From the NCBI GenBank assembly GCA_023451735.1, contig JAEXYH010000071.1:124001-188000 (forward strand): a stretch of DNA of 64,000 nucleotides. The letters run 5' to 3'. Below are positions 43,322 through 52,307 of the stretch, piece by piece. The notes under the pieces were generated by a model, which ran no database searches, had not been told where the DNA came from, and worked only from the letters and a program-made list of their open reading frames with translations. The translations under genes and the position numbers were made by a program. This stretch comes from Pseudomonadota bacterium. Lineage in GTDB: Bacteria > Pseudomonadota > Alphaproteobacteria > Rhizobiales > Rhizobiaceae. Every line of letters starts with the position of its first letter. Position 1 is the stretch's first letter.

Positions 43322-43714
43322 ATGAAAAAGATGATCCTGGTGTCCGCTGCCCTTGCAGCTTTCGCGACCGGTGCCGCAGCTCAACAGAGCACGGTAAATG
43401 GCGCCGTCGGTGGTGCCGTAACCGGTGCGATCGTAGGTGGCCCGGTTGGGGCCGCCGTGGGTGGTATCGTAGGCGCCGCTGCAGGCACCGCGATCGATCC
43501 GCCGCCGGAGCGTGTGGTCCGTTATGTTGAAGCTCAGCCGATGCCGACACAGCCGGTTGTCATCCAGGAGCGGGTGGTCGTTGGCCAGCCTATCCCGCAA
43601 CAGGTGGTGCTGACGCCGATTCCAGAAGATCCGACCTATGCCTATGCGGTGGTCAACCAGCAGCGCGTGATCGTTGATCCCCAGACCCACACTGTGGTCC
43701 GCATCATCAACTGA
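43322..43714 (+). CDS. Small exported DUF1236-type protein
   Basis: The 130-residue protein has a signal peptide (about residues 1-21, ending AAA). A glycine-zipper stretch follows (VTGAIVGGPVGAAVGGIVGA), then a C-terminal DUF1236-like region (VVLTPIPEDPTYAYAVVNQQRVIVDPQTHTVVRII). Such proteins are common in rhizobia and presumed periplasmic or membrane-associated; the function is not known. AGGGAG precedes ATG 43322. It is divergent from the kinase. Confidence 0.78.
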   Translation: MKKMILVSAALAAFATGAAAQQSTVNGAVGGAVTGAIVGGPVGAAVGGIVGAAAGTAIDPPPERVVRYVEAQPMPTQPVVIQERVVVGQPIPQQVVLTPIPEDPTYAYAVVNQQRVIVDPQTHTVVRIIN

Positions 43715-43731
43715 TAGCTATCGGCAATCGC

Positions 43732-43769
43732 ATAAAAAGGCGCCCGCTCCCAGCGGGCGCTTTTTTATG
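43732..43769. terminator. Strong bidirectional-type terminator
   Basis: A 9-bp perfect stem GCGCCCGCT/AGCGGGCGC (43740-43748 with 43752-43760) is followed by six T and preceded by five A. It lies 17 bases after the DUF1236-type gene and also faces the converging binding-protein gene. Confidence 0.9.
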
Positions 43770-43895
43770 CGGCCAAGATATTCAGCTGACTATGCTGGAA
43801 TTCGTGGCTTTCGCCTCCATGGGGAAGAGGGCCGCTTGATGCAAAAGAGACGCATGTTGCCATGCGTCTCTCCCTCGAAACAACGGTCCGGAGTA

Positions 43896-45491
43896 TTAAC
43901 GCTGTTTCGTGACCCCTTCGAAGCGGGAAAGCCAGGGGTTGACGATCATGCCGCCGATATCGCTTCGGAATGCGGCCGTGTCCACCACTTCCGAGAACGG
44001 CTGGAGAGACATGACGATCTCTTCCATATAGTTCTGGATGTCCTCATAGGCCTTGGTCTGCTTTGCCGGGTCGCGCTCGACCAGCGCATCGCCGATCATC
44101 TTGTTGAGCTTCTCGTCGTAGAAGCTGGTGCGCCAGCCCTGATAGTTGGTGAGCTTGGCCTCATCGGAATTGTCCGGGTTGTAAGCGAGCGCACGCAGGT
44201 TGTTGTCCGGGTGCGGCTGCTGACCGCCGCCGCCACGACCGACGAGAAGCTCGAATTTGCGTTCACGCATTGCGCCATAGATCTGATCGCCAGAGCCGGT
44301 GATCAGTTCGGTCTGGATGCCTGCCTGCCCGAGCGTGTTCTGGATAGCGGTTGCGGCCTTCATGAAGGGGTCCTCCGATAGGACCCGAAGCGTCGTTTTG
44401 AAACCATTCGGATAACCAGCTTCCGCCAGGAGAGCCTTTGCCTTTGCGACATCGAGCCTGTAGCCCGGGTCCGGCAGAGAGCCCATCACATCGGTGCTGA
44501 TCTGGCGCTGGCGCACCTTGCCGTAATAGGGCATGACGGCCTTATCCAGGCCTTCGTAATCAATCAGGTATCGAAGCGCTTCGCGCACCTTGGGCTTGGC
44601 AAACCGTTCATCCTTCATCGACACGCCGAGATAGTAGAAGCCTGAACCAGGCGTCGACTCGATCTTGATCTCAGCATTGGTTTCGAGCGACTTGAGATCT
44701 GGCGCCTGCAACGAGTAGGCGACATCGATGTCGCCCTTTTCGAGCATCAGCCGCTGCGACTGCGATTCCGGCAGATGGCGCATGAGCACACGCTTCATCG
44801 CCGGCGCTTCGCCCCAATAATCGCCGTTGCGGGTGAGAATGATATATTCGTTGGACTTCCACTGACCGAGCGTGAACGGGCCGGAGCCCGCGGAATTCAA
44901 GGTCAGCCAACCGGCGCCGAGATCACCGTCCTTCTCGTTTTCAAGCACGGCTTTGCTGTCGATGATCGAACCCGGACCATTCTGCGCCAGTACCATCAGG
45001 ACAAGGTTCGGGTCATCCGGCTGCGGTAGGTTCAGAACAAAGGTGCTCTCATCTTCGGCAACGAAGAGCTTGTCGGCAGCTTCTGCGGTAAAACCGCGGG
45101 TCTTTAGCAGAGAGGCCTGGGCGAGGTTGCGGGTGAGAAGGCGTTTCAGGCTCCAGACCACGTCATTGGCCGTTACCGGATTGCCGGATGCGAAGGTCGC
45201 CTTGCGCAGGTGGAAGCGAATGGACATGCGGTCCTCCGAGATCTCCCAGCGTTCCGCAATGCGTGGCTGTATCGAGCGATCCTTGTCGCTGAGGATGACC
45301 AGCGTGTCGTAGATGTTATTCAACACCTGCACCGTCTCGCGACCGGTAATGGCGGCGGGATCGAGTGTCAGGATGTTGTTCATGGTCGTTGCAACGACCA
45401 GTTGGTCTTTCGGCGTTTCCGCCAGAGCGCTCAGAGGGATGGCGCCGAGCAGGAGCGCTCCGACGGCTGCAGTCGCAAAAAAATGTCGCAT
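43896..45491 (-). CDS. Family 5 (peptide/nickel type) ABC substrate-binding protein, orphan
   Basis: The 531-residue periplasmic binding protein has a signal peptide (about residues 1-24, RHFFATAAVGALLLGAIPLSA) and the family 5 pattern LTLDPAAITGRETVQVLNNIYDTL...IAERWEISEDRMSIRFHLRKATFASGNPVTANDVVWSLKRLL. Ligands are usually peptides, sugars or opines. ATG 45491 is preferred, with GGAGGAAAC ahead. No permease or ATPase genes are beside it, so it works with distant components or is an orphan. The SGNH hydrolase and enolase-family genes lie on the same strand upstream. Confidence 0.85.
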   Translation of the reverse strand: MRHFFATAAVGALLLGAIPLSALAETPKDQLVVATTMNNILTLDPAAITGRETVQVLNNIYDTLVILSDKDRSIQPRIAERWEISEDRMSIRFHLRKATFASGNPVTANDVVWSLKRLLTRNLAQASLLKTRGFTAEAADKLFVAEDESTFVLNLPQPDDPNLVLMVLAQNGPGSIIDSKAVLENEKDGDLGAGWLTLNSAGSGPFTLGQWKSNEYIILTRNGDYWGEAPAMKRVLMRHLPESQSQRLMLEKGDIDVAYSLQAPDLKSLETNAEIKIESTPGSGFYYLGVSMKDERFAKPKVREALRYLIDYEGLDKAVMPYYGKVRQRQISTDVMGSLPDPGYRLDVAKAKALLAEAGYPNGFKTTLRVLSEDPFMKAATAIQNTLGQAGIQTELITGSGDQIYGAMRERKFELLVGRGGGGQQPHPDNNLRALAYNPDNSDEAKLTNYQGWRTSFYDEKLNKMIGDALVERDPAKQTKAYEDIQNYMEEIVMSLQPFSEVVDTAAFRSDIGGMIVNPWLSRFEGVTKQR

Positions 45492-45579
45492 GTTTCCTCC
45501 ATTTGGTGCCGTTCCTAGCGGAATACGGCCCTCCACGATTTCGATCTGCCCGGCAGCAAAATCCTCCTAAGCCGGCCGA

Positions 45580-46209
45580 TCACCTCAGAATATTCGCCAC
45601 CGGGGCTGCGAGAGCCCGGCCCAGTGCCTCTGTGTTTGCGGCGTCGAGATGCACCCCGTCGATCGGCGAGGCGCTTGCGACGCTGCCCGCGTCGAAGAAG
45701 TCGTGTCCAAGCTCTGCGGCAAGTTTGCTGTAAAGCGAGGCTAACCGCTGCGATTCAGCAATGCTGCGTCCTCCGGCTATCTGACCACTATTGCCCGTCA
45801 AGCACGGCGGCGGTGCAACGATCATCAACCGGGGGAGTGCCGACCGGGGCTTGTAGGGAAATGTCTCGACGATCTCCGCAAGCCGGCGCATGCCGGAAAA
45901 CGCCGCCTCGGCCCGGCCGCCATGGGCCGGTTTCAGGTCATTGGTGCCCAGCATCACGATGACGAGGTCCAGCGGCATATGTACAGCAAGCGCCACCGAA
46001 AGCGCCCGGGCGCCGTTGCGGCAGGCCGGGCCGGTATGGTCATCGTAACAGGTGGTGCGGCCGCCGAGCCCATCGGACAAGACGTCCACCCGTTGACCGA
46101 GCTCGGCTTTCAACACCTCCGGCCAGCGATGCCGACGCGGATGGCGCAGACCCGTTTTCGGATCGGCTCCCCAGGTCAGGCTGTCGCCGAAAGCCAGAAG
46201 CGTCTTCAT
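45580..46209 (-). CDS. SGNH/GDSL-family hydrolase
   Basis: The 209-residue serine esterase or lipase-like enzyme has block I FGDSLTWG (catalytic S10), block III LGTNDLKP, and block V DGVHLD with the Asp/His pair. No signal peptide is visible, so it is probably cytoplasmic. It resembles arylesterase or acyl-hydrolase members. It begins 3 bases after the enolase-superfamily gene stop on the same strand, so they are likely one operon. Substrate unknown; a deacetylation of sugar derivatives would fit the surroundings but is inference. Confidence 0.85.
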   Translation of the reverse strand: MKTLLAFGDSLTWGADPKTGLRHPRRHRWPEVLKAELGQRVDVLSDGLGGRTTCYDDHTGPACRNGARALSVALAVHMPLDLVIVMLGTNDLKPAHGGRAEAAFSGMRRLAEIVETFPYKPRSALPRLMIVAPPPCLTGNSGQIAGGRSIAESQRLASLYSKLAAELGHDFFDAGSVASASPIDGVHLDAANTEALGRALAAPVANILR

Positions 46210-46212
46210 CGC

Positions 46213-47361
46213 TTACTTCACCCGATTGTTTTCGATGAAGTCGAAGTCGATGTCTTCGCCGAGGCCCGGACGATCGGGCACATGAACGTAACCGTCGCTG
46301 TCCATCGGGTCGGAGAGCGATTTCAGATAGTCGTGGCCATCGTCATATTCGAGGAAGGGATGAAGCAGGCCGCGCTCGTACCAGCGGCAATTTTTCACCG
46401 CGGCCACGACATGCAGGTTCATCGCCGTGTTGCCATGCACCTCGCACTCGATCCCGAAGGACTCGGCCATGTGCAGCGTCTTCAGGGCCGGCGTAATGCC
46501 GCCGACGTCATTGACGCCAGTGCGCAGGATATCGCAGGCGCCGGACTTCACCCATTCAGCACGATGCCAATGCTTGCCGGCGGCGCTTTCAGGGCCGACA
46601 ACCGGAATATCCAGATTATCGGCGAGCCACTTGTATGATGACATGGACTGTTCATCCATTGGCTCCTCGATCCAGTCAAAGCCGAGCTTCTCCAGTCCAC
46701 GTCCGAGTTCGAGCGCATCGGTTCGCGAATACCAATGGAAGGCATCGATCATGAGGCGGATATCGGGGCCAACGGCCTCGCGCACGGCGGCACAAGCTTT
46801 AATATCCATCTTGACATCCGGTGCCCAGCTGACCGGTGGCATCCAAGTGTGTAGTTTTATGCCTTTATAACCACGTTTTACCAACGTTTCAGCGAAGCGG
46901 CCGTAATCCTCAGGCGTCGCCAGGCCGCCTTCGATCTCGTCGCCGCACATGATCGAGCCATAGGCAAGCACCTTGTCACGATAGGCGCCGATCAACTTGT
47001 AAACAGGTGTGTCGACCGCTCGCCCGGCAAGATCCCAAAGCGCGCAATCGACAACCGCTAAGGTGCGATCGGTCAATTGGGCGGCGGAACCGCGTTGCCA
47101 ATGGGCAAGATCTTGCCACAACCGTTCACGATCGCGGTAATCCTGTCCGATCAAGACTTTCTTGACGAATTTTTCGATGACATGGGGGCGAACGATCTCG
47201 GGGGCGGTGAAGGAGTGACCTTCGTGGCCATCATCCGTGCGGATGGTCAGCATCGCCTGCTCGACCTGATGCGGCGGACCGGGGTGCGCATGACCGGCGC
47301 TGTCGGAATGCCGACGGGTGGTCGTGCGGAACACGCGGACTTCAACGTCGGTGATGATCAT
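46213..47361 (-). CDS. Mandelate racemase/muconate lactonizing (enolase superfamily) enzyme
   Basis: The 382-residue member has the metal-binding and catalytic set visible: KLH in GYKGIKLHTW, metal ligands D (MIDAFHW), E (WIEEPMDE) and E (GPES), and a late His in EVHGNTAMN. The KxH-type first motif and the His suggest a sugar-acid dehydratase or racemase rather than a muconate cycloisomerase. The substrate cannot be read. ATG 47361 with GGGAGGAAAC ahead is chosen. It is divergent from kduI and followed by the SGNH hydrolase. Confidence 0.85.
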   Translation of the reverse strand: MIITDVEVRVFRTTTRRHSDSAGHAHPGPPHQVEQAMLTIRTDDGHEGHSFTAPEIVRPHVIEKFVKKVLIGQDYRDRERLWQDLAHWQRGSAAQLTDRTLAVVDCALWDLAGRAVDTPVYKLIGAYRDKVLAYGSIMCGDEIEGGLATPEDYGRFAETLVKRGYKGIKLHTWMPPVSWAPDVKMDIKACAAVREAVGPDIRLMIDAFHWYSRTDALELGRGLEKLGFDWIEEPMDEQSMSSYKWLADNLDIPVVGPESAAGKHWHRAEWVKSGACDILRTGVNDVGGITPALKTLHMAESFGIECEVHGNTAMNLHVVAAVKNCRWYERGLLHPFLEYDDGHDYLKSLSDPMDSDGYVHVPDRPGLGEDIDFDFIENNRVK

Positions 47362-47419
47362 GTTTCCTCCCAGAGATATTTTCACCTGCCTGACAGATTT
47401 AGACATCTGAAGGCCTGCA

Positions 47420-47425
47420 TGTCAA
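47420..47425 (-). promoter_or_regulatory. Possible promoter -35 of the enolase-superfamily gene
   Basis: On the minus strand TTGACA (47425-47420) is followed after 16 bases by a weak TCTAAA. It also holds a short dyad CAGAT-n6-ATCTG. The rest of the 338-base divergent gap to kduI (47362-47699) shows no other element I can name. Confidence 0.3.
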
Positions 47426-47699
47426 ATACGTTTTGCGATCCTGTTGTTTTCTCGTGGGGTTTGCTGTGTTCTGGCAGATAGGCCGATGTCCGATACAGAG
47501 CGGCCCGGCAGGATTTTTGTCGGCGACCATGAAAAAAAGACGATTTCACGGGAAATCGGATTTATTCAAATTGTCGCTTCGAGAATGAATATCCGTGACG
47601 AAAACCACTCGCGACGAATGTGCCTTGACCCAGAAACGCTTGTCATACAGACATAAGAAATACATACTATGAGTTGATCAGCTGTAAAAGGAGATGTCC

Positions 47700-48524
47700 A
47701 TGCTCACCGTCGAAACAAGGCACGCCGTGCACCCGGCTCAGGCAAAAGCCATGAATACCGAGGAGCTTCGCGCGCATTTTCTTACCCCGGAGATGTTCAG
47801 GGACGGTGAAATCCGGTTGGTATATACGCATTACGACCGCTTCATCATGGGTGGCGCCGTTCCCAACGGCGGCGAGCTGGTGCTCGACAAGGTCGAAGAA
47901 ACCAAGACACCTTCGCTGCTTGATCGCCGGGAAATGGGTATCGTCAATATCGGTGACACGGGCACCGTCAGTATTGCAGGCGAAACATGGGAGTTGCAGC
48001 GCGGAGACGTGCTCTATCTCGGCATGGGTGCGGGTGCTGTGACGTTCAGCGGGGCAGGGCGTTTCTACATCACGTCCTGCCCGGCACATCGTTCCTGCCC
48101 GAATCGCCTGATAACTAAGGCAGACAGCAAAGAGGTAAAGCTCGGTGCGGCCGAGACTTCCAACAAGCGCACGATCAACCAGTTCATCCATCCGCTGGTC
48201 ATGGAAAGCTGCCAGCTTGTGCTTGGCTATACGGAACTCGAGGACGGTTCCGTCTGGAACACGATCCCTTCGCACATCCATGATCGCCGCATGGAAGCCT
48301 ATCTCTATTTCGGCATGGAGCAGAAATCCCGCGTGCTGCATCTGATGGGCGAACCACAGGAAACCCGTCACCTTTTCATCGGCAATGAAGAGGGCGCGAT
48401 ATCACCGCCGTGGTCGATCCATTCGGGGGCAGGCATCGGCAGCTATACATTTATCTGGGCAATGGCCGGCGACAATATCGACTATACCGATATGGATTTC
48501 ATCCAGCCCGAGGACCTTCGGTAA
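47700..48524 (+). CDS. kduI: 5-keto-4-deoxyuronate isomerase KduI
   Basis: The 274-residue cupin isomerase converts 4-deoxy-L-threo-5-hexosulose uronate to 3-deoxy-D-glycero-2,5-hexodiulosonate in pectin or uronate breakdown. It has MGIVNIGDTG, SNKRTINQF, the zinc motif HIHDRRMEAYLYF, GEPQETRHLFI and ISPPWSIHSG, all KduI landmarks. AAAAGGAG lies 7 bases before ATG 47700, so this is preferred to the ATG two codons earlier. The usual partner kduD is not adjacent. Confidence 0.94.
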   Translation: MLTVETRHAVHPAQAKAMNTEELRAHFLTPEMFRDGEIRLVYTHYDRFIMGGAVPNGGELVLDKVEETKTPSLLDRREMGIVNIGDTGTVSIAGETWELQRGDVLYLGMGAGAVTFSGAGRFYITSCPAHRSCPNRLITKADSKEVKLGAAETSNKRTINQFIHPLVMESCQLVLGYTELEDGSVWNTIPSHIHDRRMEAYLYFGMEQKSRVLHLMGEPQETRHLFIGNEEGAISPPWSIHSGAGIGSYTFIWAMAGDNIDYTDMDFIQPEDLR

Positions 48525-48540
48525 GCAGTTTGCTTGTGGG

Positions 48541-48560
48541 CGAGGGCAGCAAGGCCCTCG
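48541..48560 (+). terminator. Possible terminator hairpin after kduI
   Basis: A 7-bp perfect stem CGAGGGC/GCCCTCG with a 6-base loop starts 17 bases after the kduI stop. There is no T-run, so it is weak. Confidence 0.35.
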
Positions 48561-48577
48561 TCACCAACCCAACACGG

Positions 48578-48772
48578 TTAGGCCGTTGGGGCGATGAACT
48601 CGGCCTGGCCAGTAACCGGCCCCACGATGTTATGAGGCTTTCTCGTTTTTGGATATAGCCCGGATATTTCTTCGATATGGTTGGCCGTCGCGTCGAAATA
48701 TCGATGTATGATGTCGATCCAGCGACTTGATTGCGCAAGACTAGCGATCGGCCTGCTGTAATCTGCCAGCCT
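48578..48772 (-). pseudogene. Possible gene remnant in the kduI-thiolase gap
   Basis: A minus-strand frame, open for 64 codons with no ATG and bounded upstream by a stop, reads like part of a folded protein (RWIDIIHRYFDATANHIEE). I do not recognise the family. The neighbouring frame upstream ends in SYLDMMTTKNEGWQI, which recalls NTF2-like folds and could be the same gene after a frameshift. The remaining gap to 49179 shows no gene or element I can name. Confidence 0.25.
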
Positions 48773-49179
48773 TCATTCTTTGTCGTCATCATGTCCAGAT
48801 AGGAATCGAGCTCTCTTCTGTGGCTGTGTCTGGTTTTCCGATTTTGGTGTCGCGTTGTTCTGCCACTCTATCCTCAGCTAATTTATCTTTCTGACAAACA
48901 CCCCAATCTCCGTTGGCGACCTTATCGCCGTCCCGAAGCGGACCAGAAGTTGTTTTGGCGCAGCTTTTTCTCTGTCTGTGTCTGCGCGTTACGCTGTGGC
49001 ATAACGCCTTAAAAGTTGCCGGAATGCCTGACGCAAATCGCGGTGGCTCTTCGACTTGCTTCAGATTCCGCAATCAACTGTTTGGAACAGCCACCGTTCT
49101 GCTCGGAGAATTGAGAAGGTATGGGCACCTGATGGTTGCCCACGCCTCCTTCTGCGAAGCACGTGGTTTTCCAGTGTCT

Positions 49180-50352
49180 TCAGAGGCTTTCGACGCAGAG
49201 CGCGATGCCCATGCCGCCGCCGATGCAGAGTGTTGCGAGACCCTTTCTTGCGTTGCGGGCTTTCAGCGCATGCAGCAGCGTAACCAGAACACGCGCACCG
49301 GACGCGCCGATCGGATGGCCGATGGCGATCGCACCGCCATTGACATTGACCTTGGCCGGATCCCAGCCGAGATCCCTGTTGACCGATAGCGCCTGCGCCG
49401 CAAAGGCTTCGTTCGCCTCGATCAGGTCGAGATCGTCGATGCTCCAGCCGGCCCGTTCCAGCGCCTTGCGCGAGGCGGGGATCGGACCGGTTCCCATGAT
49501 CGCCGCATCGACGCCCATCGTGGCGAAGGAAGCGATCCGGGCAAGCGGCGTCAGGCCGCGGCGGGCGGCTTCGTCCTCCCGCATCAGCACGACGGCGGCT
49601 GCGCCGTCGTTGAGGCCCGAGGCATTGCCGGCCGTGACCGTGCCGTCCTTCCTGAAGGCCGGCCGAAGACCGGCCAGCGTTTCCAGCGTCGTGGCCCGCG
49701 GGTTCTCGTCGGTATCGACAACGACGTCGCCCTTACGGGTTTTGATCGTGACCGGAACGATTTCTTCGCTGAACCGGCCGTCTGCGATGGCAGCTGCAGC
49801 CTTGGTCTGCGAGGCGAGCGCAAAAGCATCCTGTTCCTCGCGGGTGAGATTGTATTTCTCGGCGACGTTTTCGGCGGTGATACCCATGTGGTAGTCGTTG
49901 AAGGCGTCCCACAACCCGTCCCTGATCATCGTGTCGACGAACTCGGCCGAGCCCATCTTGACGCCTGAGCGCAGGACTGCGGCATGCGGGGCAAGGCTCA
50001 TGTTCTCCTGGCCACCGGCAACAACGATATCGGCATCGCCGGCAAGAATCGACTGCGCGCCGAGTGCCACGGCACGCAGGCCCGAACCGCAGACCTGGTT
50101 GATGGTGAGGGCGGAGGCGCTCATCGGAATACCGGCGGTAACGGCTGCCTGGCGGGCGGTGTTCTGGCCCTGGCCGGCGCTCAGCACATGGCCGAGCACG
50201 ACATCGGAGACGGTCGACGCCTCGAGCTTGGCGCGGTCCAGAACCTCGCGGATGACGATCGAACCCAGTTCGCTTGCGGGCAGGGTGGACAGGCCACCCA
50301 TGAACTTGCCGATCGCCGTGCGGGCGGCCGATACGATTACGATATTGCTCAT
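49180..50352 (-). CDS. Acetyl-CoA acetyltransferase (thiolase)
   Basis: The 390-residue thiolase has catalytic C88 (NQVCGSGLRA), IEANEAFAAQAL, the GHPIGASGARV histidine loop, and terminal C in CIGGGMG. It cleaves acetoacetyl-CoA into two acetyl-CoA or condenses them. It lies downstream of the CoA-transferase genes on the same strand with a 263-base gap that contains a hairpin (50568-50604), so it may be weakly coupled. The name phaA/atoB is possible; the cluster suggests the breakdown direction. Confidence 0.9.
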   Translation of the reverse strand: MSNIVIVSAARTAIGKFMGGLSTLPASELGSIVIREVLDRAKLEASTVSDVVLGHVLSAGQGQNTARQAAVTAGIPMSASALTINQVCGSGLRAVALGAQSILAGDADIVVAGGQENMSLAPHAAVLRSGVKMGSAEFVDTMIRDGLWDAFNDYHMGITAENVAEKYNLTREEQDAFALASQTKAAAAIADGRFSEEIVPVTIKTRKGDVVVDTDENPRATTLETLAGLRPAFRKDGTVTAGNASGLNDGAAAVVLMREDEAARRGLTPLARIASFATMGVDAAIMGTGPIPASRKALERAGWSIDDLDLIEANEAFAAQALSVNRDLGWDPAKVNVNGGAIAIGHPIGASGARVLVTLLHALKARNARKGLATLCIGGGMGIALCVESL

Positions 50353-50567
50353 GGTTTTTCCAATCCTGCCGCATGATCCACCGACCGTTCAAGCCCGGAT
50401 CCGCGGCGAAAGAGAGAACATGGCGCAGACGAAATCCGCGCCTCGACATTAGGGCGGCACGATCAGCACGCGTCGCCAGGGTTCAAATTGTTTGGCTCCT
50501 GTTTCTACGCATGTCTGTCGAAACCGGTAGCCCCTTTTCGGCTGATAGGCACCATGGCCGAAATGAA

Positions 50568-50604
50568 GCGGGAGAGGCGACGGAGGAGGATACGCCCCTC
50601 CCGC
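50568..50604 (-). terminator. Hairpin between CoA-transferase and thiolase genes
   Basis: Outer stem GCGGGAG/CTCCCGC and inner GGCG/CGCC pair around one A-C mismatch, 12 bases after the CoA-transferase B stop on the minus strand. No T-run follows, so it may attenuate or stabilise RNA rather than fully terminate. Confidence 0.4.
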
Positions 50605-50615
50605 AAACCGACAGG

Positions 50616-51272
50616 TCAGGCTGTGATGCCCATCACGCCTGGAGCCTTCGGCATTAACAGTCTGGCTTCGGATGCAGCGAGTACCTCGTCGACCGTTACG
50701 CCGGGAGCCGTTTCCACGAGCACCAGTCCTTCATCGGTCGGCTGGATCACCGCCAGTTCCGTGACCACCAGATCGACACGACGAACCGAGGTCAGGGGCA
50801 GGGTGCATTTTTTGATGATCTTCGCTGCGCCCTTGGCCGTGTGGGTCATGGCGACGATGACGCGCTTGGCGCCGGAGACAAGATCCATCGCGCCGCCCAT
50901 GCCCGGTACCATCTTGCCCGGCACCATCCAGTTTGCGAGCTGACCTTCCTCGTCGACCTGCAAGCCGCCGAGCACGGTGACATCGAGGTGGCCTCCACGG
51001 ATCAGCGCGAAGGACATGGCGCTATCGAAGGCGCAGGCGCCCGGCAAGGCGCCGATCGGCATGCCGCCGGCATCGGTCAGGTTGGCGCCGGCCAGAGCCG
51101 GATCGGGAAGCGCGCTCATGCCGATAATACCGTTTTCCGACTGGAACGAGATGCCGGCATCGGCAGGCAGATAGCTTGCAACCATGGTGGGAAGCCCGAT
51201 CCCCAGATTGACCAGGTCGCCGCGCTTCAGTTCCAGCGCAACGCGCCGGGCGATGATTTCCTTTTCGTTCAT
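50616..51272 (-). CDS. 3-oxoacid CoA-transferase subunit B
   Basis: The 218-residue beta subunit of a class I CoA-transferase carries the catalytic glutamate E46 in ISFQSENGIIGMS. It also has GSGAxDL-type KVMVGGMGGAMDLVSGAKRV and the TxPLTSVRRVD-like stretch. With subunit A it moves CoA from succinyl-CoA or acetyl-CoA to a 3-oxoacid. It overlaps subunit A by 4 bases. Could be acetoacetate (AtoAD/ScoAB) or 3-oxoadipate type. Confidence 0.9.
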   Translation of the reverse strand: MNEKEIIARRVALELKRGDLVNLGIGLPTMVASYLPADAGISFQSENGIIGMSALPDPALAGANLTDAGGMPIGALPGACAFDSAMSFALIRGGHLDVTVLGGLQVDEEGQLANWMVPGKMVPGMGGAMDLVSGAKRVIVAMTHTAKGAAKIIKKCTLPLTSVRRVDLVVTELAVIQPTDEGLVLVETAPGVTVDEVLAASEARLLMPKAPGVMGITA

Positions 51273-51928
51273 GCCTCCGCTCCCTTCACAACGATTACGT
51301 CGACGAGCACATGCGGAGTGACGACGGCATCCGGCTCGATGCAGCCGATCGGCAAGATCTCGTCGGGTTCGGCGATGACCAGCTCGGCGGCAAGCGCCAT
51401 CAGCGGGTTGAAATTGCGCGATGTCAGCGAATAGCGAAGGTTGCCGGAATAATCAGCGCTGCGGGCAGAAATTAGGGCGATGTCGGCCTTGATGGCCTCT
51501 TCAACGAGATAGGTCATGCCGTGGAGTTCGACGGTCTTCTTGCCCTCGCCAGCCGTCGTTCCTACACCCGTCGGCGTCAGCACGCCGCCAAGTCCCGAAC
51601 CACCGGCACGGACCCGTTCGGCAAGCGTCCCCTGCGGAACCAGATCGACCACCAGCTCACCGGATATCATCAGCTTCTGGGTCTGTGGATTGGTGCCTAT
51701 ATGGCTGGCGATCACCTTCTTTACCAGACCTGCATCGATCAGCTTGCCGATGCCGACACCGGGACGGGCGGTGTCATTGGCGATCACGGTGAGGTTCTTC
51801 TTGCCCTGGCGCACCAGCTCATCGATCAGCAGTGGCGGAGTGCCTGCCCCCATGAAGCCGCCGATCATCAACACGGCGCCATCCGGGATCTGCTCCACGG
51901 CCGCCGCAACGGTACTTACTTTTGACAT
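51269..51928 (-). CDS. 3-oxoacid CoA-transferase subunit A
   Basis: The 219-residue alpha subunit has LMIGGFMGAGTPPLLIDELV, the SHIGTNPQTQKLM block and GGVLTPTGVGT, typical of AtoD/ScoA/PcaI. ATG 51928 with GGAAAG ahead is chosen over the longer frame. It lies 64 bases after the small AtuA-related gene in the same direction. The pairing with an AtuA-family gene suggests its 3-oxoacid is an unusual one. Confidence 0.9.
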   Translation of the reverse strand: MSKVSTVAAAVEQIPDGAVLMIGGFMGAGTPPLLIDELVRQGKKNLTVIANDTARPGVGIGKLIDAGLVKKVIASHIGTNPQTQKLMISGELVVDLVPQGTLAERVRAGGSGLGGVLTPTGVGTTAGEGKKTVELHGMTYLVEEAIKADIALISARSADYSGNLRYSLTSRNFNPLMALAAELVIAEPDEILPIGCIEPDAVVTPHVLVDVIVVKGAEA

Positions 51929-51992
51929 GGATCTTTCCTTTCGGGGAGACTGGGCAGTCGCGGTGAAGCAGGCTGCCCAGGCCCTCAGCACT

Positions 51993-52304
51993 TTAGTTCT
52001 TGGCCGGAATGTCCATCGCAAGAAGCGCGGAGGCGAGGCATTTTCCGTGTGCGTCAAGGGCAAGCGAGCGGGTTACGCCGCCGCCGAGTGCGTCCTGCAT
52101 GACGAAGTTGAGCGCGCCCAATGTCGGGATTTCGTAACGAACGACCTCGCCGTTAACGATGCCCTTGAAGTGCGCCTTGACCCGTTCAGGCGTGACATAG
52201 TCACGGACTTGCTCGTAATCCTTCTGGTCATAGACGATGACGGAGATATTGGAGATATTGCCCTTGTCGCCAGTGCGGGAATGGGCGATGTCGAAGAGTT
52301 TCAT
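51993..52304 (-). CDS. AtuA-related small protein (ferredoxin-like AtuA C-terminal domain)
   Basis: The 103-residue protein has the pattern MKLFDIAHSRTGDKGNISNIS and LGALNFVMQDALGGGVTRSL then ALDAHGKCLASALL. This is the small domain found either fused to the C-terminus of AtuA proteins or as a separate gene beside them, as here. It follows the AtuA gene by 3 bases. It likely forms a complex with AtuA. The chemistry is unknown. Confidence 0.78.
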   Translation of the reverse strand: MKLFDIAHSRTGDKGNISNISVIVYDQKDYEQVRDYVTPERVKAHFKGIVNGEVVRYEIPTLGALNFVMQDALGGGVTRSLALDAHGKCLASALLAMDIPAKN

Positions 52305-52307
52305 GAC

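Noticed and set aside
43139..43690. N-terminal extension of the sensor kinase
   Set aside because: This part is antisense to the small exported gene at 43322 and looks unlike a kinase; GTG 43138 with GAGG ahead starts a normal first helix.
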